64,000 bases of DNA from Streptomyces sp. SLBN-118 (GTDB lineage Bacteria; Actinomycetota; Actinomycetes; Streptomycetales; Streptomycetaceae), in contig NZ_VFNP01000002.1 of assembly GCF_006715635.1 (NCBI RefSeq), forward strand, positions 3,286,001-3,350,000, read 5' to 3'. The stretch's first letter is position 1. The number at the start of each line of letters is the position of its first letter. The notes beneath the pieces were generated by a model that was not told where the DNA came from, did no database searches, and worked only from the letters and a program-made list of their open reading frames with translations. The translations under genes and the position numbers were made by a program. Of the stretch, positions 26,129 through 33,892 are shown one piece after another.

Positions 26129-26210
26129 TGCGATTCGCCCTCCTTCGGGCATGGCTCGGGTAGGGACCTGGCGCGAGACGGTCACGCCGACCGGGATGGA
26201 ACGGGGTGGA

Positions 26211-27566
26211 TCAGAAGGCGTCGGCTGCCAGCTCGAAGGCCTCGACATGCACCGCGGCGCGGTGCGGGCGGAAGGCAGCCAGAGCCGGGATGTCCGGCGT
26301 CAGCGCTTCGTGTTCGACACAGGCCGCGACGGCGTCATCCAGCGAGATGAACGGGGATCGGATACGGGCCCATCCGCCGGTGAGCAGACCAACTACAGCG
26401 GTACCGGGGCGGGTGGCTGCGATCGAGGTAGCGGCGCCTACGGCGCGGATGCTGATATCCGCGAGCGCCATCTTGGCGGAGGCTTCGTCATTGACGCGGT
26501 GAGCCACGCGGCCGCTGAGCTGAGCCCGCAGAGCAGTGGCGCCGGTGCCGAGTTCGGAGCCGAAGCGCTGCCCGCAGACTTCGAGATAAAGACCGGCGGC
26601 GCGGCCGAGCTGAGCTAGCCGGATGAGCTGGGTGACCATGTGGTCCCGGCGTTTCTCGTCGGCCTTGCTGGAGATCAGGAAGAGTTCGGCGACCTCGTCG
26701 ACGAAGAGCACCAGGGGCACGGGGCGGATGTCCTCGGGCAGGCCCCAGATGTCCGAGGTGATCGACTCCAGCGGGCTTGCCGGGTCCAAGTGCTGTGCGG
26801 AGCGGATCAGTTCGTACCGGCTGGTCATCTCCTCGACCAGGGCGTCGAGCAGTTCGGACGCCTCATCCGGCGTACAGGCAAGAGCGGACAGGCGACGGGC
26901 GAACGGCGCCAGCTCCACACCCCACTTGCAGTCGATCCCGACCAGCGCGACCCGCTGAGGAGCCAACCCCTTAAACAGGCCCCGCAGGTACACGGACTTG
27001 CCCGACTCGGTCGCGCCGATCACCAGCTCGTGAGCGCTGGTGCGGAAGTCCCGCACATGGAGTCTGCCATCGGCCCGCAGTGCAACCGGCACCCGCAGCA
27101 GCTCAGTCGGGATCTTGCGGGGCATGACGACCTCGCGCAGCACGTCGTGGCCGATCAGCCGCACTTCCAGGAAGCCGGGCTTCAGCGCCTTCACGTGCAC
27201 ACCGTGCGCCCGCCACGAGTGCCGCAGCCGCTCGGTTGCCGCATCGAAGTCCTGAACTTCCTGACCGGGCTGCATCTTGAGCCGCAGCACCAGCCCGGAG
27301 CGGGTGATCCGCACCCGGCGCACCTTGGGCACCATCCGAGACGGCTGCCGGTTCCGTACCGCAGCCACCCAGATCCGCCAGCGCGAGGGCTGCTCAGTCA
27401 GCCCGCACGCCTCCATCACCGACCGGAACGTGACCACGATCCGGGCCAGCATGACCAGCCAGCCGAAGCCGAGCCAGTACCAAGCCGGAAGCCGCCAGCG
27501 CAGCAGCCCCAGCCCGACGGCGACCAGCACTAAGCCGATCAGCGTGGTGAGCTGTCCCCCAGTCAT
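26211..27566 (-). CDS. FtsK/SpoIIIE-type DNA translocase (TraSA/TraB-like)
   Basis: A 451-residue protein. Two N-terminal hydrophobic segments (about 6-24 and 28-46) anchor it to the membrane. The motor domain has Walker A GATESGKSV (about residue 195) and Walker B LVLFVDEVAEL (about 290), then AQLGRAAGLYLEVCGQRFGS. Streptomyces elements transfer as double-stranded DNA using one such hexameric pump. ATG 27566 lies 5 bases after the preceding stop, so the pair is one operon under the operators at 27957-28010. Confidence 0.92.
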   Translation of the reverse strand: MTGGQLTTLIGLVLVAVGLGLLRWRLPAWYWLGFGWLVMLARIVVTFRSVMEACGLTEQPSRWRIWVAAVRNRQPSRMVPKVRRVRITRSGLVLRLKMQPGQEVQDFDAATERLRHSWRAHGVHVKALKPGFLEVRLIGHDVLREVVMPRKIPTELLRVPVALRADGRLHVRDFRTSAHELVIGATESGKSVYLRGLFKGLAPQRVALVGIDCKWGVELAPFARRLSALACTPDEASELLDALVEEMTSRYELIRSAQHLDPASPLESITSDIWGLPEDIRPVPLVLFVDEVAELFLISSKADEKRRDHMVTQLIRLAQLGRAAGLYLEVCGQRFGSELGTGATALRAQLSGRVAHRVNDEASAKMALADISIRAVGAATSIAATRPGTAVVGLLTGGWARIRSPFISLDDAVAACVEHEALTPDIPALAAFRPHRAAVHVEAFELAADAF

Positions 27567-27571
27567 GGCGA

Positions 27572-27922
27572 TCAGCCCTTGCCGCTCGAAGCCAGGTTGT
27601 GGGCGGTCACTGCCGCCGCACGGAAGCTGATGCCGTGCCGCTTCTGGCCGTTGAACTCGTTCTCCCACGGCCGGGCCACCAGACCGGTCAGGGCGACCGG
27701 AGCGCCCGTCACCATCTCACCGGAGACGTCCGGCTCGGCCACCGTCACGGTCAGCACCTCGGCGTTGCCGTTCATCACGAACAGCACGTCCACGGTCAGC
27801 AGCGCGTGCCCGGTCTCCATGTCGGTGGCGATGACGCCGTTCTTCTTGTCCTTCATCTTCGGCTGCGGCGGCTGAGCAACCATCACGGTCGCGCCGGTCG
27901 TGTCCACGGGGATCTGACGCAC
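27572..27922 (-). CDS. SCO3933-family regulatory protein
   Basis: A 116-residue protein with the conserved start RQIPVDTTGATVMVAQPPQP and the C-terminal LVARPWENEFNGQKRHGISF. GTG 27922 is chosen because AGGAG lies 8 bases upstream; an in-frame ATG at 27958 has nothing behind it. Found directly before tra in many AICEs, and labelled regulatory in the family, but its action is not known. First gene of the long minus-strand operon. Confidence 0.8.
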   Translation of the reverse strand: MRQIPVDTTGATVMVAQPPQPKMKDKKNGVIATDMETGHALLTVDVLFVMNGNAEVLTVTVAEPDVSGEMVTGAPVALTGLVARPWENEFNGQKRHGISFRAAAVTAHNLASSGKG

Positions 27923-27956
27923 AGAGATCACTCCTATAGAGGGGTTGGACTCAGCC

Positions 27957-28010
27957 ACTCATGTACATGAGTGACATGAAGAAGAGTGCCTGACTCCTAT
28001 ACATGAGTCA
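27957..28010. promoter_or_regulatory. Two operator sites for the KorSA-like repressor, tra-operon promoter
   Basis: ACTCATGTACATGAGT (27957-27972) is a perfect 16-bp palindrome. A second imperfect 20-bp palindrome with TGACTC/GAGTCA arms lies at 27991-28010 and provides a TTGACT -35-like hexamer on the minus strand. A third copy lies at 28861-28876. Confidence 0.7.
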
Positions 28011-28060
28011 ACCCGCTACGACGAGAAACTCGCAGCGGGCTGTGGGGAGTTGAGTGAGCG

Positions 28061-28840
28061 TCAGTCTGCAGCGGGGATGCGGTAGCTGAAAACGAACTGG
28101 TCAGCGGCCATGAGGGTGTCGCAGACCTCGACCACTCGACCCTCTTCGGTCACCGCCTCGCGGATGAGGTGGACGACGGGTGCACCGGCGCTCAGGGCGA
28201 GTTCGGAGGACTCGGCCTTGGTGGCCGGACGCGCTTGAAGCGTCTCAACGAACTCGGCGAAGACGTAGCCGTCCCCCTCCAGCCGGGCATAGATGCCACC
28301 GGGGCCGGGGTTCTCGGCGAACAGTTCGGGGATGTCCTTGACCACGTCCCACGGGAGGTACGACGTAGCGGTCTCGACCGGGGTCCCGTTGCGGAAATAG
28401 AGCCGCCGACGGGCGAGCACTTGGGTGCCGGCCTCAACACCGAGCCGATCGGCGATGTCCTCAGGGGCCTCCATCGGGCCGATGTAGAGGACGCTCACCT
28501 TCGCAGTGGCACCGGACTGCGCGGACTCTGCGAGATACGCGGCCTTGCCACTCCGGCGATGCGAAGCCCGGAAGCGGTCCGAGGAGCGCAGCCGCACGGG
28601 CGGCCGGTCCTTCACGATGGAGCCCTTGCCGTGGCGCGTGTCCACCAGGCCGCTGGCGCGGACCTCCACCATCGCCTTGCGAATCGTGCCGCCGGAGACG
28701 CCGTAGCGCTCGACAAGCTCGGACTCGCTCGGCACCATGTCACCAGGCTTCAGGACACCGGCCCGGATCTGCTTGACGATCTCGTCGGCGATCTGCACGT
28801 ATCGAGGTCCGTTCGTGCCACCTCCTACCGCGGTTCCCAT
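28061..28840 (-). CDS. GntR-family repressor (HutC/UTRA type, KorSA-like)
   Basis: A 259-residue regulator. The N-terminal GntR winged helix (YVQIADEIVKQIRAGVL, PSESELVERYGVSGGTIRKA, then GLVDTRHGKGSIV) is followed by a UTRA-type effector domain (about 95-255). ATG 28840 has AGAAGG upstream and lies just inside the operator region. By position and class it is the KorSA equivalent, which in pSAM2 represses the activator and transfer genes. Related palindromes lie both upstream of its own gene and upstream of the tra operon, so it probably represses both. Confidence 0.88.
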   Translation of the reverse strand: MGTAVGGGTNGPRYVQIADEIVKQIRAGVLKPGDMVPSESELVERYGVSGGTIRKAMVEVRASGLVDTRHGKGSIVKDRPPVRLRSSDRFRASHRRSGKAAYLAESAQSGATAKVSVLYIGPMEAPEDIADRLGVEAGTQVLARRRLYFRNGTPVETATSYLPWDVVKDIPELFAENPGPGGIYARLEGDGYVFAEFVETLQARPATKAESSELALSAGAPVVHLIREAVTEEGRVVEVCDTLMAADQFVFSYRIPAAD

Positions 28841-28860
28841 AGTCCTTCTCACTCTCCTAT

Positions 28861-28876
28861 GCTCCTGTACATGAGT
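28861..28876. promoter_or_regulatory. Third operator of the KorSA-like repressor
   Basis: GCTCCTGTACATGAGT matches the perfect site at 27957-27972 in 14 of 16 positions. It lies between the repressor gene and the divergent NUDIX gene and overlaps the NUDIX start region. Confidence 0.65.
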
Positions 28877-29329
28877 AACGGGTCCCAGCAACACAAGTCA
28901 ACGCCACTGCACTCCGTGTCGGTGGCGGGGGCTGTAGTGCGCGAGGACGGCCGACTGCTGGCGATCCGCCGGGCCGACAACGGGACTTGGGAACTGCCGG
29001 GCGGCATTCTGGAGCTCTCCGAGTCACCCGAAGAAGGCGTCAACCGCGAGGTCTTGGAAGAGACCGGTATCCACGTTGAGGTAGTCGAGCTCTCCGGCGT
29101 CTACAAGAACACTGCGCGCGGCATCGTCGCCCTGGTCTTCCGCTGCAAGCCCTCCGGGGGCACCGAGCGCACCTCCGACGAGTCCACGGCAGTCCAGTGG
29201 CTCACGCCCGAGGAAGTCGCCGAGCGGATGTCCGAGGTCTACGCAGTCCGGCTACTCGATGCCCTCGACAGGAAGGGCCCGCACGTCCGAAGCCACGACG
29301 GACGCCGCTTGATCCCAGCAGCTGGATAG
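28871..29329 (+). CDS. NUDIX hydrolase, Pif-like
   Basis: A 152-residue protein with a complete NUDIX box: GG, then SPEEGVNREVLEETGI. In pSAM2 the Pif immunity factor also carries a NUDIX motif and sits beside the korSA/pra control region; it blocks transfer between cells that both carry the element. ATG 28871 (or 28859) lies within the third operator and has no Shine-Dalgarno sequence, so the mRNA may be leaderless. Role as transfer-exclusion factor is inference from family and place. Confidence 0.82.
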   Translation: MSNGSQQHKSTPLHSVSVAGAVVREDGRLLAIRRADNGTWELPGGILELSESPEEGVNREVLEETGIHVEVVELSGVYKNTARGIVALVFRCKPSGGTERTSDESTAVQWLTPEEVAERMSEVYAVRLLDALDRKGPHVRSHDGRRLIPAAG

Positions 29330-29351
29330 AACTTTCCCTACTTCATCAAGG

Positions 29352-29607
29352 GCCCGCGCAAGCGCGGGCGCGCCCCCTTGCTGGCGCCCGGGCCCCTGCC
29401 TTCGGCGGGCCCAGCCGCCCGCATGGGGCCGCAGCTCCACTGCGGCCCGTGTGTAGGAAACCCTCCGGGGCTGGGGCGGTCGGCTCCACGGCTTTAGCCA
29501 CCTCCCCGATCAGGGTCCCTCGCCGAGCAAGACCAGGGGGCCAATCGGGCACATCAGCGGGCAGGCCAAGGGCTGCCCGATTTCGCTGACCAGCGTAAGG
29601 CCCCCTG
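29352..29607. other. Highly structured non-coding region, candidate origin or clt
   Basis: No gene lies between 29330 and 29768. Four strong inverted repeats are packed here: GCCCGCG/CGCGGGC (29352-29369), GGGCCGCAG/CTGCGGCCC (29426-29448), and a nested set with CAGGGGGCC/GGCCCCCTG (29534-29607) around AATCGGGCA/TGCCCGATT (29543-29582) and CAGCG/CGCTG. This could be the replication origin, a single-strand origin or the cis-acting transfer locus. The first hairpin may also terminate the NUDIX transcript. Confidence 0.5.
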
Positions 29608-29768
29608 ATCATGCACGGCCCCAGACCGGGCAGGACACCGGCCAAACCCGCTCCGCCGACCTCTACGCCTTCAGTGCAATGCCTAGGTCTGAGGCCCCAA
29701 AACCGTGCACACTGTTCCCAGCATCCTCCCTAACAGGAGGTAATCACGACGTCGATCCGGAGGACAGC

Positions 29769-31115
29769 GTGGCTCCTCGCACTCGCCGCAAGTTCCCATA
29801 CTCAATTGAGGAGTTGGAGATCGAGGGGTACAAGTCGCTCGGCCAGCGCAAGGTAATCACACTTAGGGCACTTACCTTGATCGCGGGAGTAAACAGTTCT
29901 GGAAAATCCAGCATTTTGCAACCCCTGCTTCTACTCAAGCAGACTGCCGACGCCCCCTACGATCCTGGGCCCCTGCAGCTCGATGGGCCGAACGTCAGTG
30001 TCACGTCAATCGAGCAGGTACTCTCCAAGACACTTTCAGCCACTGCCCGCTCTCGCGGCTTCTCGGTAGCTATCACTACTTCAGAGTCACAGACAAAGGT
30101 GAGGTTCAGCAAGGACAGCACAGGAAATCTGCGGGTAGCCGAGTACTCCGGATACTTCCTACCCAATCAGGAAGAAGCCATCACCATCAGAGAGGGAATG
30201 CCACAGAGTCAGTTGAAGAAGGTCGTGGAACCGCTCCTGCAAGCGGCAGAATTGCCCGACCTATTCAGGCAGTCCAAATCCAAGTTGGCAGTAGTTCGCG
30301 ACCGCTTCATCCTCAGCCCAGCTATTGTATACGAGCGAGGGCCTAGCACTACTACCATCCCGCTCAATTTTAGCGGACGGGGTGACATTTCCGATATGGC
30401 CTCACGTATCATCCACCTGCCCGCACTCAGGGGAAATCCCCTGCGAACTTATCGAACAGCGGCAGTCGATGTCCGGTATCCGGGCCGGTTTGACACGTAC
30501 ACCGCAGGCATTATTTCTTACTGGCAAAGCAACAAGCGCACGGAAAAGCTCCAACAACTGAGAAAGGATGTCGAAGAGCTTGGGTTGACTTGGAAGATCG
30601 AAGCAAAGCAGGTTGATGACACGCAAGTAGAATTGCTTGTGGGTCGGCTACCCCAAGCACGACAGGGAGGTGCGCGCGATCTCGTTAACATCGCCGACGT
30701 CGGCTTCGGCGTGTCTCAGACTCTCCCAGTTGTAGTGGCCTTGCTTGCAGCCACCCCCGGACAGCTAGTTTATCTAGAGCAACCTGAAATTCATCTCCAT
30801 CCACGTGCACAGTTGAAGTTCGCGGAACTCATTAGGCGGGCTATCGATCGTGGTGTACGCGTCGTCATCGAGACCCACAGCTCACTTTTCTTGCGCGCGG
30901 TGCAAACCCTTATCGCACAGGGCTCTCTCGACTCGGATGACGTGGCAATGCATTGGTTCACGCGCGACAGATATTCCGGGGAAACGCAGATCAGCACGGC
31001 CGACCTTCAACCGGATGGAAGTTTCGGTGACTGGCCCGAGGACTTCGACGACGTCTATTTGACGTCGGAGTCAGATTACTTGAACGCCGCTATGGAGAGG
31101 GCGGCTATCAGGTGA
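29769..31115 (+). CDS. ABC-type AAA ATPase (OLD/DUF3696-like, no TOPRIM), cargo gene
   Basis: A 448-residue ATPase (from GTG 29769, which has GGAGGA upstream; the frame is open from 29679). Walker A is GVNSSGKS (residues 40-47). After a long middle region come a signature-like stretch NIADVGFGVSQTLP, Walker B LVYLEQPE and the switch histidine (IETHSSLFLRA), the RecF/OLD-type order. No TOPRIM nuclease follows. A stronger AGGAGGT at 29735 has no in-frame start nearby. Base composition is about 50% GC in sampled lines, far below the element backbone. It overlaps the next gene by 4 bases (GTGA), so the two products are made together. ATPase plus nuclease pairs of this type are common in phage defence; this pairing is not one I can name. 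Confidence 0.8.
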   Translation: MAPRTRRKFPYSIEELEIEGYKSLGQRKVITLRALTLIAGVNSSGKSSILQPLLLLKQTADAPYDPGPLQLDGPNVSVTSIEQVLSKTLSATARSRGFSVAITTSESQTKVRFSKDSTGNLRVAEYSGYFLPNQEEAITIREGMPQSQLKKVVEPLLQAAELPDLFRQSKSKLAVVRDRFILSPAIVYERGPSTTTIPLNFSGRGDISDMASRIIHLPALRGNPLRTYRTAAVDVRYPGRFDTYTAGIISYWQSNKRTEKLQQLRKDVEELGLTWKIEAKQVDDTQVELLVGRLPQARQGGARDLVNIADVGFGVSQTLPVVVALLAATPGQLVYLEQPEIHLHPRAQLKFAELIRRAIDRGVRVVIETHSSLFLRAVQTLIAQGSLDSDDVAMHWFTRDRYSGETQISTADLQPDGSFGDWPEDFDDVYLTSESDYLNAAMERAAIR

Positions 31116-31657
31116 ATCACATGCAGAGAACGCTTGTTATCGATGCCTCCGTCGCCAGATCCGCTGGAGGGACAGAGAATCCCATATCCAAAGCATGCCG
31201 AGATTTCATGGAAGAAATTCTGCACGTTGGGCACTACGTCGCCCTGAATCAGGCCCTATTGAAGGAGTGGCAAAAGCACCGTTCGAACTACTCACTTCAA
31301 TGGCTGAGCTATATGCAACGCCGCGGAAAGGTCAGACTCGTTCGATGCCCCGAAACGAGAAATAGGATCCTGACCAATTGCGTCAATGGTACTGATGCAA
31401 TTACGTCCAACCAGAAAGATGCCGTACGCAAGGACTTCCTTCTTCTGCATTGCGCTTGGGCCTCGGATGAGCTCGTATCTTCGATGGATGAAAAAATGCG
31501 AAAGCTTCTCTCCATCCTGGCGCTTGAGTGTGCGGAGATTGGCTCCGTGACATGGGTAAATCCTGCACGGGCGGAAGACAAGGCAGTCGGATGGGTTAAG
31601 GCCGGAGCTCGAACCGAGGAAGATCGTAAGCTTAGAAGCTGGAACGCTCCGACCTGA
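31112..31657 (+). CDS. PIN-like nuclease, cargo partner of the ATPase
   Basis: A 181-residue protein with the PIN layout: an N-terminal beta strand ending in Asp11 (TLVIDASVARS), a second acidic residue Glu52 (ALLKEWQKH), a third Asp108 (RKDFLLLHCAW), and Asp119 or Asp126 (ASDELVSSMDEKMRKLL). This acidic quartet binds metal in PIN RNases/DNases. GTG 31112 overlaps the ATPase stop; ATG 31121 is an alternative. The gene is low in GC like its partner and ends about 290 bases before attR. A toxin-like effector activated through the ATPase is the simplest reading. The catalytic assignment is by eye. Confidence 0.7.
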   Translation: MNHMQRTLVIDASVARSAGGTENPISKACRDFMEEILHVGHYVALNQALLKEWQKHRSNYSLQWLSYMQRRGKVRLVRCPETRNRILTNCVNGTDAITSNQKDAVRKDFLLLHCAWASDELVSSMDEKMRKLLSILALECAEIGSVTWVNPARAEDKAVGWVKAGARTEEDRKLRSWNAPT

Positions 31658-31944
31658 TTCCGTGGCGGCAGGGCGCGGGGATCTGTTGCCGGGACAACCT
31701 TGCCTGCGCTTGCCGCGCGGACAAGACCCAGGTTTCGGGAACGCACTGTCCGCACTTCCCGTTCGACACGTGGGCAGTGGGCGGACCGTCCTGACGAGCC
31801 TCTGGGGCACTGCCCGCACCCACAGCCCTTCCGGTCCTGACATCCACGGCTGACATCAACGGCGGCGCACAGCCCCATCCCTGGGCGGCCCAGGGTGGCG
31901 CTCGGAAGCCCTGTCATACGTGCGGCAGAGGGGCAGAGATCGAA
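31658..31944. other. Right end of the AICE, non-coding
   Basis: About 290 bases with high GC and no gene. It contains the right arm-type repeat. Sequence composition returns to the host/backbone level immediately after the PIN gene. Confidence 0.5.
31838..31867. repeat. Right arm-type repeat (TGACATC pair)
   Basis: TGACATC at 31838 and 31851, again 13 bases apart, in a 30-bp block matching 21311-21340 at 26 of 30 positions. In the excised circle the two blocks would flank the att core. Confidence 0.5.
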
Positions 31945-31989
31945 CTCCTAAAGCGGGTGTCGCAGGTTCGAATCCTGCCGGGGGCACCA
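31945..31989 (+). repeat. attR: second copy of the 45-bp att core
   Basis: Identical to 21229-21273 (end of tRNA-Arg with CCA). The sequence upstream is not tRNA, so this copy is only the attachment scar. Confidence 0.95.
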
Positions 31990-32173
31990 CGCGTTACCGC
32001 TCTGACCTGGGGTTTCTCCCCCAGGGAGGGGACCTAATCGGCCTCGGACTCGTCGTCCGGGGCCGTTTGCGTGAGCGGGAGGACATCACCGTCGCGGTGG
32101 GCCGGAGGCTCGGCCGACCCGAGTTGGGGCGACAGGCCATAGACACCTGGCATCCACACGCATTCCGGCATCC

Positions 32174-33592
32174 TCAGGAGGACCACGCCGCGAGGAGTTC
32201 CGCCGGGCCGTACGCAGCGTCGAGCCCCGCACAGTCGGTCCCGCTGCGCGAGACAGCGATCACAGGCACGGGAGCAGGCGTGAGTGCGGCGCGGTGTCGG
32301 TGCAGCGCCGCGAGATCGTGCCGGTCGAACGGGGAGTTCTCCAGCCACTTCACCGAGCCGACGAACAACAGCTCCTTGGCGATCGGCGCGCGGTCCGCTC
32401 CCACGATGTCGATCTCCACATCGTTGGTACGGGTCCAGTAACCACCGATGGCGGGGGCAGCGGGGAGCCTCGCGTCGGGCAGCAATCGAGCCAGCGCCTC
32501 GCGCACCAGAGGTTCAACGGCCCTGCCGCGCCAGCTGGTCCAGTTTTCGCGGATGCGCCGCAGCGTCAGGTCACCCCGGCCCCGCTCGATCTCCTCCATC
32601 GCCGGGCCCAGGAGCTTCAGCCAGAAGCGGAGGTAGGGATCCGCGACCCGGTAGCGACGATCCTTCGAAGGCCGCGTGGACACGGGAAGCTCCGCTGCGA
32701 TCACCCGTTTGTCCACAAGGATCCCCAGCGACCGCTGTAGCGGGGTCGCCCCGATCCCGCCGGCGGCGCGGGCAATATTGGAGAACGTCCGCTCACCGCT
32801 GCCGATCGCCGAGAGGACGGTGCGGGCTTGCACCTGCTGGGGGAACTCTGCAGCAAGCGAGCGCTCCGCCGACACCAGCAAGGCCGAAACCGGATCGCTG
32901 AGCGCCGCCTGCAGGAACTCCCACATCCCGGCACCGTGCGTCCACTCTGCACAGATCAGTGGCAGTCCACCGGTGATCAAGGCCGCATCGAAGGCCGAGG
33001 CGGGCTCGAGGCCAAGCATCTCGCCCACCTCCGCCGGGTTGAGCGGACCCAGCACCATCTCCCGTCCACGCTGGTGAAACGGGCGCCCATAACTGTTCAG
33101 CGCCTCCATCATCGACAGGTCGGAACCGATGAGAACCAGCAGAACCGGCTTATTCTCCAGCACTCGGTCCCAGGCCCGCTGAAGCATGCCCTCGAAGGCG
33201 CCCTCCGCATCCATCAAATAGGGCACCTCGTCCATGACCACCACGCTCGCCCGGTCGTGCGGCAGTGCCGCCGCCAGTACGTCGAAGGCCGCATCCCAAC
33301 TCGCCGGGCGGGCCGCGGACAGCAGATTCGCCAGCGGAAGGCTGGACGACTGCGCATCCTGGCTGAGTCGCTCCAGGTCCGCCCCCGGCGACGCCCCAGT
33401 GGCTGCATAGAAGAGGAACGGCGCACCGGACCTCTCGGCGAACCGCTCCACCAACCGCGACTTACCCACCCGGCGGCGCCCTCGAAGCATCACGCACCGC
33501 CCGGGTCGCTCCCCACCGACCCCGGCCGTCACCTTGCCCAGCTCGCGATCCAGCGTCTCGAGCTCGTGCCGCCTGCCCACGAAATCTGCCAT
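32174..33592 (-). CDS. AAA ATP-binding protein, archaeal-ATPase/DUF234 type
   Basis: A 472-residue protein. The N-terminus FVGRRHELETLDREL is typical of this ATPase group. Walker A is GRRRVGKSRLVERF, Walker B VVVMDEVPYLMD, followed by IGSDLSMMEALNSYGRPFHQ. A winged-helix middle (LSAIGSGERTFSNIA, ATPLQRSLGILVDKRVI) precedes a C-terminal restriction-fold-like domain (VEIDIVG, then ELLFVGSVKW). ATG 33592 is preferred to 33607 because GGAAGG precedes it. It lies just outside attR, between it and a truncated second integrase, and so may be the cargo of an older element. Function of this family is poorly known. Confidence 0.8.
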   Translation of the reverse strand: MADFVGRRHELETLDRELGKVTAGVGGERPGRCVMLRGRRRVGKSRLVERFAERSGAPFLFYAATGASPGADLERLSQDAQSSSLPLANLLSAARPASWDAAFDVLAAALPHDRASVVVMDEVPYLMDAEGAFEGMLQRAWDRVLENKPVLLVLIGSDLSMMEALNSYGRPFHQRGREMVLGPLNPAEVGEMLGLEPASAFDAALITGGLPLICAEWTHGAGMWEFLQAALSDPVSALLVSAERSLAAEFPQQVQARTVLSAIGSGERTFSNIARAAGGIGATPLQRSLGILVDKRVIAAELPVSTRPSKDRRYRVADPYLRFWLKLLGPAMEEIERGRGDLTLRRIRENWTSWRGRAVEPLVREALARLLPDARLPAAPAIGGYWTRTNDVEIDIVGADRAPIAKELLFVGSVKWLENSPFDRHDLAALHRHRAALTPAPVPVIAVSRSGTDCAGLDAAYGPAELLAAWSS

Positions 33593-33627
33593 GTCGCCGC
33601 CTTCCATTACCCAGCACCCTCACGGAT

Positions 33628-33660
33628 ACTAACATTGCAGTTAGCAACATTAGCGTTAGT
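33628..33660. promoter_or_regulatory. Overlapping inverted repeats upstream of the ATPase gene
   Basis: ACTAAC (33628-33633), GTTAG (33640-33644) and GTTAGT (33655-33660) form two nested inverted repeats in an AT-rich island. CTAAC-N6-GTTAG is a TetR-like operator shape. About 36 bases upstream of the gene. Confidence 0.5.
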
Positions 33661-33892
33661 GACAGAGCCGGCTGGGAAGGACGGCTACTTACCCCGGTAC
33701 ACCCACAGGAGAAAGGCGGCCGTCGGCGCCACAGCATGGTCCGCCACTGGGCGCCACGGCCGCCGAATGCGTGAGCGGCGCGTGAGCGGACCGCGTAACA
33801 GGAGCCGTTCTGAGCCGGATGGCCGGTCATACCGCGCGGCGCTGATCAGGTAGAAGAGCACCACGCGGCACAACCAAGCACCACCGACTGTG

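Larger units (their letters stand above)
21229..31989. mobile_element. pSAM2-type integrative and conjugative element (AICE)
   Basis: The element is about 10.7 kb, bounded by the 45-bp att cores. From attL it holds int, xis and a RepSA-like replicase, then small transfer genes, a DUF2637 SpdB-like gene, an FtsK-type Tra and an SCO3933-type gene, all on the minus strand. A GntR (KorSA-like) repressor, a divergent NUDIX (Pif-like) gene and a two-gene cargo complete it. Every module needed for integration, excision, replication and double-stranded transfer is open, so the element looks functional. The cargo has clearly lower GC than the backbone (29 of 60 bases in 29881-29940). Confidence 0.93.

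Noticed and set aside
31945..31989. A second tRNA gene at attR
   Set aside because: Only the 3' half of the tRNA is present; the D-arm and 5' acceptor are missing.
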